This document shows positions 16,995 through 22,885 of a stretch of DNA of 64,000 bases, one piece after another. The notes below the pieces were generated by a model that saw only the letters and a list, made by a program, of their open reading frames with translations, had not been told where the DNA came from and did not search any database. Location: positions 1 to 64,000 of the forward strand of contig NZ_JADEXQ010000017.1 in NCBI RefSeq assembly GCF_015207035.1. The letters are read 5' to 3'. The first letter of the stretch is position 1. Each line of letters starts with the position of its first letter. This DNA is from Romeriopsis navalis LEGE 11480. GTDB taxonomy: Bacteria > Cyanobacteriota > Cyanobacteriia > Leptolyngbyales > Leptolyngbyaceae. Made by a program: the position numbers and the translations under genes.

Positions 16995-17615
16995 CTACAG
17001 ATCCTGGGACATCAGCCAATACTGCATGCCACTTTTTTCCGGTGTTTCAGTTAGCACTTGTGTAAATCCTAAATACTCATATAAACCAACGTTCTTGGCG
17101 TTTTCGGTGCGCAACCAACAAGTGGAATAACCCCGCTGCCGCATCGTATTCAGAGCCGATTGAATCATCTTTTTCCCCAAGCCTTGTCCCGCATGATCCG
17201 GATGGACACCCACAACCCACAGATAGGCAAAGTCCTGGGGCGCATGCTTGAGTAATGCCTGTTCACAAACCGAATCGTGCGCTTGCAGGCGCTTGAAGGC
17301 AGATAGACCGATCGCTGAGGGTATCCAGATTAAACCACTCCGAAATAATTCCAGCGCTTTCAACGGCCACGAAAATGCATCACCAGACAGCCAAACCAAC
17401 GCACCGCCACCACCCGGCGCAAGCACAACTCCACCACAGCGCAAGCTCGAGCGAATCAGTGGCAAAAATAGCTTGGCCAGTCGCTGTACTCGCGTTTCGG
17501 CATTGGGCAGCAGATAGGACATAAACGGGTCTTGCTCAAATGCCTGGCCTAATACAGCCGCAGCCGTCTTTTGTTCAGTGGCAGTCAAGCAAGCATTGGC
17601 AGAAGTTGCGAACAT
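16995..17615 (-). CDS. GNAT family N-acetyltransferase
   Basis: A 206-residue acetyltransferase. Its acetyl-CoA motif A is VGVHPDHAGQGLGKKMIQSAL (~140-160; the key R/Q-x-x-G-x-G/A pattern is QGLGKK), followed by motif B NVGLYEYLGF (~180-189). N-terminal hydrophobic residues bind the acceptor, which is unknown. It is divergent from a TetR regulator with 152 bp between the starts, and two perfect inverted repeats lie in that gap, so it is the likely target of that repressor. Many GNAT/TetR pairs concern drug or stress resistance; the substrate cannot be read from sequence. Confidence 0.85.
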   Translation of the reverse strand: MFATSANACLTATEQKTAAAVLGQAFEQDPFMSYLLPNAETRVQRLAKLFLPLIRSSLRCGGVVLAPGGGGALVWLSGDAFSWPLKALELFRSGLIWIPSAIGLSAFKRLQAHDSVCEQALLKHAPQDFAYLWVVGVHPDHAGQGLGKKMIQSALNTMRQRGYSTCWLRTENAKNVGLYEYLGFTQVLTETPEKSGMQYWLMSQDL

Positions 17616-17644
17616 GATTTTCTCCTGGGGTTTCAGTACAGCGT

Positions 17645-17671
17645 TTCAGTCCCGTTTCGATCGGGACTGAA
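17645..17671. promoter_or_regulatory. Perfect 10-bp inverted repeat in the GNAT/TetR divergent promoter
   Basis: TTCAGTCCCG and CGGGACTGAA are perfect inverted copies around a 7-base spacer. The element lies 30 bp upstream of the GNAT start codon, where a repressor or an mRNA hairpin could act. It is a candidate TetR operator. Confidence 0.55.
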
Positions 17672-17728
17672 CTTTACGAATGAACTCTCGTCGCTTAAAA
17701 TATGAGTTAAGTTCATGTTTTGAATATA

Positions 17729-17741
17729 TGAGCACTGCTCA
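17729..17741. promoter_or_regulatory. Palindrome TGAGCACTGCTCA upstream of tetR
   Basis: A perfect 13-bp palindrome, TGAGCA-C-TGCTCA, lies 27 bp before the TetR-family start codon. Position and symmetry fit an autoregulatory operator. It differs in sequence from the inverted repeat at 17645-17671, so the two need not bind the same protein. Confidence 0.5.
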
Positions 17742-17767
17742 GGTTTTGTCAAGGAGAAATTGCCATA

Positions 17768-18397
17768 ATGGTTGAAAAATCTGCCGATAATGCATCACGC
17801 GCATGGCGGAAGCCGAAGCAGGCCCGCAGTTTGGCACGTGTGAATCGAATTCTCGATGTGGCCGAAGCGATGTTTGTTCGGGACGGCTATGCGGCGGCAA
17901 CGACAAAACAAATTGCCGCTGAAGCAAAGGTGCCGATCGGTTCGCTTTATCAGTTTTTCCCAGATAAAAGCGCAATTTTGCAGGCGTTGGCGGAGCGCTA
18001 TACGGATTTGCTCAACGCACAGTTGCAGCAGTTTGATACGGAAGCACTGCTCTCGCTGCCACTCCCGGAATACGTGCAGCGGTTCAACGAGAGTATTGAC
18101 CAATTTTTTGCGGATAATCCGGGCTACCGGGCGACATTTATCGAAATCACGACGAGTATGCCAGAAACGGATGAGGCGATGGATCGGCAATTGATCCAAA
18201 CGTTTACTCGCATCTTGCCAAAACTGAATGACACATTAAGCAAAGCCGATTGTGAAGCGATCGCCTTTGTCCTAGTGAAGTCGGTCGGAAATTTGCTTTG
18301 GGTGGCTTCAGGGCAGACACCCGAATTTCGACAACGCTTGGTGCGGGAAACGCAGCAGCTCACGCTGAATTATCTACAAAGTTATTTGCCAAACTGA
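17768..18397 (+). CDS. TetR/AcrR family transcriptional regulator
   Basis: A 209-residue repressor. The N-terminal helix-turn-helix (~residues 18-65) reads VNRILDVAEAMFVRDGYAAATTKQIAAEAKVPIGSLYQFFPDK, the classic TetR pattern with the SLYxFFPDK recognition end. The C-terminal ~140 residues form the helical ligand-binding and dimer domain. It is divergent from the GNAT gene and probably represses it and itself through the palindromes in the shared promoter. AAGGAG is present 9 bases upstream of the ATG. Confidence 0.9.
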   Translation: MVEKSADNASRAWRKPKQARSLARVNRILDVAEAMFVRDGYAAATTKQIAAEAKVPIGSLYQFFPDKSAILQALAERYTDLLNAQLQQFDTEALLSLPLPEYVQRFNESIDQFFADNPGYRATFIEITTSMPETDEAMDRQLIQTFTRILPKLNDTLSKADCEAIAFVLVKSVGNLLWVASGQTPEFRQRLVRETQQLTLNYLQSYLPN

Positions 18398-18433
18398 CTG
18401 AAGTGACAATCGTGATTGCAGAAGTCTCGCCCA

Positions 18434-18889
18434 CTAGCCATCAAAAGTAAACTTAAAAGGGCGCAAGAACTCCAGAAAAAACCACGCGATCGCTAATGGC
18501 AACAACAACAGAAACTCAACTAGCAATAGGGCGGGAATATCGGCAAATTCGATTCCTGGCCCGGATGTGAATAGCCAAATTTTGGACAGCGTATAGAACA
18601 GGGTAATCAGACTAAATAACGTGACAGCCACGCGTCCGCGACGATAACTGAGCCAGCGAAATTGAATGCAGGTGCTGAGCATTAAGGCTTCGATCGATGC
18701 GGCTAGCTGAATCAGTAACCCTCCGAGGCCCAGGGTCAGTGACAGATTTTCAAAGGGTCTCACTTGATCGGAAGTGAGTGCGGCAGAAATCCCATAATGC
18801 AGCCAAGCGGCCAACCCCACTAAAATCAGCCCACCACATAGATAAATCAGTCCAGTAATCAATATTCTTAGTGCTTTAGTAAAAGACAT
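18434..18889 (-). CDS. Four-TM hypothetical membrane protein
   Basis: A 151-residue integral membrane protein with four hydrophobic helices (residues ~8-33, 50-75, 85-110, 118-143) and short loops. It has no catalytic motif. The end FFLEFLRPFKF places aromatic/basic residues at the membrane face. It converges with tetR (36 bp between stops). I do not recognise the family. Confidence 0.6.
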   Translation of the reverse strand: MSFTKALRILITGLIYLCGGLILVGLAAWLHYGISAALTSDQVRPFENLSLTLGLGGLLIQLAASIEALMLSTCIQFRWLSYRRGRVAVTLFSLITLFYTLSKIWLFTSGPGIEFADIPALLLVEFLLLLPLAIAWFFLEFLRPFKFTFDG

Positions 18890-19260
18890 GATGATTCCAG
18901 GACAAGATAATTTCAGAGCAAGCTACCGGCTGAGCTAATTATTTCTTCGACTGGCTTGCGGCTATTCCGGACTAAGCGCCCACACAGCTATTGCATCAGC
19001 GCTCATAAATTTTCTAGGCATCGGTTGACACGCTTATCTCAAAATGCCCAATTTTGGCGTGAGGGGGCACAAGATTCCGTGGAAACCGGAAAAGCAACAA
19101 GTATTTTGCTGGATCAGTCATATTCAGCAGCGCATCCCATAAGGTTTGCGCCGATCGTTGCGAACGATCATCGATCGGACAGGCCATGATTTCACGGGTA
19201 GTCGCGCCAACGGTCAAGCTATAATTGAGATTCAGGAAACTTTTCGAGGCTCAACGTTGA
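18890..19260. other. Intergenic region at left edge of the accessory island
   Basis: About 370 bp between the membrane-protein gene and the antitoxin gene. It contains the minus-strand IS1-like relic listed separately. No terminator, tRNA or intact gene is visible. The antitoxin promoter should lie in the right-hand part. Confidence 0.4.
19014..19217 (-). pseudogene. Fragment resembling an IS1-family transposase
   Basis: A 67-residue minus-strand frame without a good start reads TTREIMACPIDDRSQRSAQTLWDAL in its first half. This closely follows the IS1 InsB pattern (TTREIVG.xIGDRSxxSAxxLWDSLP) as I recall it from cyanobacterial IS1 elements. The second half no longer looks like a transposase. 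I read it as a decayed remnant with no remaining terminal repeats seen. Confidence 0.4.
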
Positions 19261-19593
19261 ATGAATCTTCCGATTTCTCCTGATTCAGGTGATTTTAATC
19301 TACATATTTTGCTGAAATCAGTGGGACCGGGGCAGTTCGAGGCTTCGGTGGCGGAGTTGAGCGACTGCCAGGTCACGGCAGCAACTAAGGAAGCAGCGAT
19401 CGAGAAGCTTCAAGCAATGATTCAGGCAAGTTTATCCGGTACTGAAATTTTGCGTGTCCCAATTACTCGTGCAGAAACTGTGACGGAACAGGAAAATCCC
19501 TGGACTGAGTTTATTGGGATGTATGAAGGTGATGAGGACTTTGAAGAAATCTCTGCATCTCTACGTGTTGAACGGGGATTGAAGCCACTTTAA
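19261..19593 (+). CDS. Antitoxin of a PIN-toxin module (HicB-like N-terminus)
   Basis: A 110-residue acidic protein. Residues ~10-60 (FEASVAELSDC, followed by a helix KEAAIEKLQAMIQASL) resemble the HicB-type antitoxin fold. The tail NPWTEFIGMYEGDEDFEEISASLRVER is acidic and amphipathic, as expected for the toxin-binding part. It starts 12 bp upstream of the PIN toxin gene on the same strand. Small antitoxin-like gene, then PIN gene, is the standard type II toxin-antitoxin order. No DNA-binding domain is obvious, so autoregulation cannot be judged. Confidence 0.7.
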   Translation: MNLPISPDSGDFNLHILLKSVGPGQFEASVAELSDCQVTAATKEAAIEKLQAMIQASLSGTEILRVPITRAETVTEQENPWTEFIGMYEGDEDFEEISASLRVERGLKPL

Positions 19594-19605
19594 GAAGAGA
19601 AGTCG

Positions 19606-20034
19606 ATGACGCTTTGGGTTTTGGATACGGATACGACTTCTCTGGTGCTTAGGCGGCATCCCCAGGTCAGTCAACAAGTTCAGTCGGCCGGTGCAAATGT
19701 TGCAATTTCCATTGTGACGGCACAAGAGCTATTTAATGGCTGGGTGGTTCGGATTAATAATGCTAAAGACAGCAATGAGCTGATTCGGCTGTACGACAGG
19801 TTTGCTGGAATTATTAGGCTCTGCCAGAAGGTTCCAGTTTTGCCGTTTGACCAAGCTGCGGCAGCTCAGCTTGAGACATTGCTGAAGTCCCATCCCAAGT
19901 TAGCGAAACAACGGTTACAGAAGGATATGCGGATTGCAGCGATCGGGCTAGCGAATAATGCCACGATCGTCACTTGCAATTATCGAGATTTCTCCTTAGT
20001 GCCGGGATTATCGATCGTGGACTGGTCTAAGTGA
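19606..20034 (+). CDS. PIN-domain toxin (VapC family)
   Basis: A 142-residue PIN nuclease. The conserved acidic residues are visible: LDTDT near the N-terminus, the Glu in TAQELFNG, the Asp in KDMRIAAIG and the Asp in NYRDFS at the end. VapC toxins cut RNA, often tRNA or rRNA, and are held by the upstream antitoxin. The stop codon at 20034 overlaps the 3' end of the broken integron integrase frame (20027) in convergent orientation, so this module abuts the point where the integrase gene was truncated. Confidence 0.82.
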   Translation: MTLWVLDTDTTSLVLRRHPQVSQQVQSAGANVAISIVTAQELFNGWVVRINNAKDSNELIRLYDRFAGIIRLCQKVPVLPFDQAAAAQLETLLKSHPKLAKQRLQKDMRIAAIGLANNATIVTCNYRDFSLVPGLSIVDWSK

Positions 20035-20553
20035 GGCGGAGTTTCGCGATCAGCGTGATGCGGCGGGTGCCACAGCGTACAAATATTTGCTTTTGTTCAA
20101 AATCAATATCTTTCACCCGGAGCTGCATGCATTCTCGTAGTCGTAACCCACTGCCGTAAAGCAGTTGAATCAGCAGATGATGTACGCCATTCATTTGAGC
20201 CAGAATCGCTTGAACTTCTTCTGGGGTAAAGACAACGGGAAGTCGCTGGGGCCGTTTGGCACGGATTGCATTAATCCGGCATGGGAGAGTTTGTTTGAGT
20301 ACGTGGCGATAGAGGAAGAGGATCGCATTTAGTGCCTGGTTTTGGGTTGATGCGGCGACATGCGCTTCGACGGCCAAATGATTGAGAAAAGCCTCGATTT
20401 CTACGACTCCCATATCGCTTGGGTGTTGTTTGTTGTGGAATAAAATATAGCGTCGAATCCACTGGACGTAGGTTTCTTCCGTGCGATAGGAGTAATGTTT
20501 GAGACGAATCGCTTCTCTTACTTGGTCGAGGAGCTTTTGGGTGGCTGAGGCAT
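20027..20553 (-). pseudogene. intI: Integron integrase (IntI-like tyrosine recombinase), frameshifted and 3' truncated
   Basis: From ATG 20553 the frame begins MPQPPK and is then shifted by two extra bases (CCCAAAAG, near 20534-20537). In the continuing frame it reads [23 protein letters not shown] (in part) and runs through the SAM-like DNA-binding domain to the catalytic box I region [17 protein letters not shown]. It then ends after KLRLT at about residue 175 of an expected ~320. The box II His-x-x-Arg and the Tyr nucleophile are missing, so no recombinase can be made. Family: integron integrase rather than XerC/D, from the N-terminal sequence and from the attI-like region and attC-bearing cassette at its 5' side. 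Confidence 0.8.
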
Positions 20554-20704
20554 GATGATGGGATAGGCAGAAAGTTTCAGCCGATCACCCTATAATTGGA
20601 GGATAGGCAGAAAGTTTCGGCTTTTACCCTGGAGATATGCGGAACTTTTCCACCTATCACCCCAGATTTAGGTAGATATGTGGAAACTTTCCACCTACTA
20701 ATAG
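20554..20704. other. attI: attI-like recombination region with four repeats
   Basis: This lies between the integrase start and the first cassette, the place of attI. It contains two identical 19-bp direct repeats (GGATAGGCAGAAAGTTTC plus R) at 20561 and 20601, exactly 40 bp apart. Two related copies follow: AGATATGCGGAACTTTTCC (~20633) and AGATATGTGGAAACTTTCC (~20674). The last contains the perfect palindrome GTGGAAACTTTCCAC (20680-20694). Integrase-binding direct repeats beside the crossover are known for attI1. The crossover should be G20704/TT. The region should also hold the divergent cassette and integrase promoters, which I cannot place. Confidence 0.6.
20561..20621 (+). repeat. Pair of 21-bp direct repeats 40 bp apart
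   Basis: GGATAGGCAGAAAGTTTCAGC at 20561-20581 and GGATAGGCAGAAAGTTTCGGC at 20601-20621 differ at one base. They sit in the attI-like region and are candidates for integrase or regulator binding. Confidence 0.8.
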
Positions 20705-20731
20705 TTAGCACCCAAGAGTCATTGTCGAACT

Positions 20732-20989
20732 ATGGCCGAACCCGTAACAGTCACCATCGGCATCATTGCCGCGCTTGTAAGTGCCATAAGCGCGCTTGTC
20801 AGTATGTTGATGTTCTGGAGAGAAAAGAAATCCACACTCTCGATAAAGCTCAAGCGAGGCAACAAGCTCATCGAGGTTGGAAATCTCGATGAACAAAGCA
20901 CTCGACGTATCATCGAGCAGCTGACGGCGCTGTCAGAGACTGATGACATCACCCTCGAGGTTCGCGAGGGGGTCAAGAATGAGCAGTAA
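20732..20989 (+). CDS. Cassette protein A: small single-TM protein, family unknown
   Basis: An 85-residue protein. Residues ~7-29 form one membrane helix (VTIGIIAALVSAISALVSMLMFW), followed by a basic REKK stop-transfer patch. The remaining ~50 residues look like a small beta/alpha domain (STLSIKLKRGNKLIEVGNL, then a helix DEQSTRRIIEQLTAL) facing the cytoplasm. There is no enzyme motif. The start has no clear Shine-Dalgarno, common for first cassette genes. It overlaps gene B by 11 bp. A small TM-anchored strand/helix domain is a layout also seen in accessory parts of defence or signalling systems, but that likeness is only architectural. Confidence 0.72.
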   Translation: MAEPVTVTIGIIAALVSAISALVSMLMFWREKKSTLSIKLKRGNKLIEVGNLDEQSTRRIIEQLTALSETDDITLEVREGVKNEQ

Positions 20990-21425
20990 ACGTCAGTTGA
21001 AGGAATCCGCTAGTACCGCCGATGGCGTCGCGAGCGCGAGCGGTGGCGCAGCGTTGATTCTGTTTGCCCAGAACTTACCGCCCGAATTCTCAAAATGGAT
21101 CATTCCAGTAGTTCCTGCTCTTTCTATTCTGTTTGTTCCATTGCTCGCGCTCGCAAAGCAATCGATCTACAACAAATACGTCGAAAGTCAGGTGAAAGCA
21201 GAGCTGCGTAAGGTCGACAAACTCGTGGCAGACGTTGACAAAGAAATCTCCAACCTTGACGAATCTGAGCCCGGGCACAGCACCACCCTCAAGAAATTCC
21301 AAGCAGTCCGCAAGAAGCTGCGTGAAAAGAAAGTGACATTGATTCAGGAACGTGCGGACCAAATATCGATCAAACCGGAAGAGCACTACATACGGGACAT
21401 GGTAGCTTCCACTGAGCAACCGTAG
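20979..21425 (+). CDS. Cassette protein B: two-TM protein with C-terminal coiled coil, family unknown
   Basis: A 148-residue protein. I chose ATG 20979, which overlaps the end of gene A and has GAGGGGG about 7 bases upstream; a longer frame from 20943 lacks such a site. After a polar Ser/Ala/Gly-rich start, hydrophobic segments lie at ~22-32 (GGAALILFAQN) and ~40-60 (IIPVVPALSILFVPLLALA). From ~65 to 138 the chain is charged and heptad-like (KAELRKVDKLVADVDKEISNL and on), predicting a long coiled coil. The stop codon TAG is inside the attC start region. No family recognised. Translational coupling suggests that A and B act together at a membrane. Confidence 0.72.
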   Translation: MSSKRQLKESASTADGVASASGGAALILFAQNLPPEFSKWIIPVVPALSILFVPLLALAKQSIYNKYVESQVKAELRKVDKLVADVDKEISNLDESEPGHSTTLKKFQAVRKKLREKKVTLIQERADQISIKPEEHYIRDMVASTEQP

Positions 21426-21518
21426 GGTGCTAACAAAACCATGCACCGGAGTTGCCGATCCGGGCCAAATTTGAATTCCACATCGCTGGCGGCAACCCGG
21501 TGATGGTAAGCGTTACCT
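21425..21518 (+). other. attC: attC recombination site (59-base element)
   Basis: GGGTGCTAAC opens the site and AAGCGTTACC closes it. Between them the two arms pair: ACCATGCACCGGAGTTGCCG (near 21438-21457) pairs with CGGCAACCCGGTGATGGT (near 21490-21507), leaving one unpaired G and one unpaired A in the first arm. Those two extra-helical bases and the ~30-nt variable loop are the hallmark of a folded attC strand. The core is close to attC sites I recall from proteobacterial and environmental integrons. The R' core was split between this end (G/TT at 21512/21513) and the cassette start. Confidence 0.82.
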
Positions 21519-21532
21519 ACACTGCCAGCCCA

Positions 21533-21539
21533 TTCGCTT
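21533..21539. repeat. Target-site duplication, left copy (TTCGCTT)
   Basis: TTCGCTT directly before the left end of the IS256-type element is repeated directly after its right end at 22873-22879. Seven bases is near the 8-9 bp usual for the IS256 family. Confidence 0.7.
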
Positions 21540-22872
21540 GGGAGTGATCGGAATTTTGTGTAAGCGTGAAATGACTTAGTCGTTGAAGCGTTCAGGAAAC
21601 AGGATAGCAAAATGGGAGAGTGCCGCCTTCCAATCTTTGAGTGGTCGGCTCCAGCGTTTGGCAATGTGATTCATGGCGAGATACATCAGTTTGAGCACCG
21701 AGTCTTCATCGGGAAAGACGGCTTTGGTCTTGATCACCTTCCTCAAACTGCGATTGAGGGATTCAATCGCATTAGTGGTGTAGATGACTTTGCGGATGGG
21801 CATGGGGTAATCAAAAATCGGGATGATGTGTTCCCAATGGCGCAGCCAGATTTGGCTAATGGCGGGATACAGTTTATCCCACTTGGCAGCAAAGTCATCG
21901 AGTGCGACTTCGGCCGCTTCCAGGCTGGTGGCTTGATAAATCGGTTTCAGGTCAGCGGCCACGGCTTTGCTCTGTTTCCAGGGTACGTACCGTAAACAGT
22001 TGCGAATCAGATGCACGATACAGAGTTGGATCTGGGTTTGAGGATAAACTGATTCAATTGCTTGAGGAAAGCCTTTCAGCCCATCACAGCAGGCAATCAA
22101 AATATCCTGCAAACCGCGATTTTTAAGGTCTGTGAGCACTTTCAACCAGAACTTTGCGCCTTCCGCTTCGACATCGCCAATCCAGAGACCGAGTAACTCT
22201 TTATTACCATCAGCGTTGATGCCCAAGGCGACGTAGACGGCCCGTTTACTGACCCGTCCCCTTGATGTTGACGTACAAGGCATCGAGGTAAACGATGGGA
22301 TACACCGCTTCTAAGGGGCGCGATTGCCAGGCTTTGACATCGGCACTGACACTATCGGTCACCTCGCTGATTAGCGAGGCCGAAATCTTTGCGCCATAGA
22401 GCTCTTCCAGTTGCGCACTGATATCACGGACGCTGAGACCGCGCCCATAAAGGGCAATGATCTTCTCATCTAATCCGGCCAGACGGCGTTCATGCTTCGG
22501 CACCAGCACCGGTTCAAACTCGCCCTGACGGTCACGGGGGATAGCCAGTTCCAATTCTCCATGATTTGATTGCACCGTTTTCTTGGAGTAACCATTGCGG
22601 CTATTTCGGTTCGCTGATGTCGCCGCAGGCGCATCGGTATCAGATGACAGATGGTGATTCAGTTCCCCCGCTAAAGCACGCTCCACCAGCCGTTTGCTTA
22701 GTTGCTTTAGTAAGCCAGTCTCGCCCAGTACGGTTTCCGGGCTGTGATCATCGGCCAGGAGCTCATCAAGTAACTCATCCACCCGATTCGGGGCTTTCTT
22801 CTTGCGTACCATAATGCGATTTCCTCCATTATTTGGATGATAGATCGCTTACACAAAATTCTGCACACTCCC
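21540..22872 (-). mobile_element. IS256-family insertion sequence (1333 bp)
   Basis: The ends are 27-bp inverted repeats: GGGAGTG, four unmatched bases, then GAATTTTGTGTAAGCG, at 21540-21566 and, inverted, 22846-22872. A TTCGCTT duplication flanks the element on both sides. Inside is one transposase gene on the minus strand, broken by a frameshift. Removing the element restores a junction from the cassette side into the 3' end of the Uma2 gene region, so it inserted just past the integron cassette. With the frameshift it probably cannot move unless another copy supplies transposase. Confidence 0.85.
21576..22812 (-). pseudogene. IS256-family transposase, frameshifted
   Basis: The N-terminal part (22812 to 22246, 188 residues) contains RNSRNGYSKKTVQ, LSVRDISAQLEELYG and the first catalytic Asp in IVYLDALYVNIKG. 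At about 22265-22255 the frame shifts; the C-terminal part then reads GRVSKRAVYVALGINADG, carries the second Asp in IACCDGLKG and the Glu in TTNAIESLNRSLRKV, and ends near 21576. Together they make the usual ~400-residue IS256 DDE transposase, with all three acidic residues present. The shift falls in the G-rich stretch AAGGGGACGGGT. Programmed frameshifting is not known for this family, so I read it as a mutation, or a sequencing error. Confidence 0.85.
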
Positions 22873-22879
22873 TTCGCTT
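22873..22879. repeat. Target-site duplication, right copy (TTCGCTT)
   Basis: Matches 21533-21539 on the other side of the IS256-type element. It ends 6 bp before the stop codon of the Uma2 gene. Confidence 0.7.
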
Positions 22880-22885
22880 CACCAC

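Larger units (their letters stand above)
20705..21512 (+). mobile_element. Integron gene cassette with two small membrane-protein genes and an attC site
   Basis: The left boundary is the GTTAGCACCC crossover (cut after G20704) and the right boundary the AAGCG/TTACC crossover (after 21512), giving an 808-bp cassette. The first ten bases, GTTAGCACCC at 20704-20713, are exactly complementary to GGGTGCTAAC at 21425-21434. That is expected because, in the circular cassette, the two sequences flank the same attC site. The first start codon is 27 bp from the boundary and the second gene stops at the very edge of attC, the compact layout of cassettes. No GCGATCGC motif occurs inside, unlike the flanking chromosome. 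Confidence 0.78.

Noticed and set aside
20271-20462. Short minus-strand frame overlapping the integrase
   Set aside because: It is an out-of-frame reading of the same integrase DNA.
20943-21425. Upstream start for cassette protein B
   Set aside because: The ATG at 20979 has GAGGGGG at the right distance and overlaps gene A in the usual coupled way; the extra 12 residues have no support.
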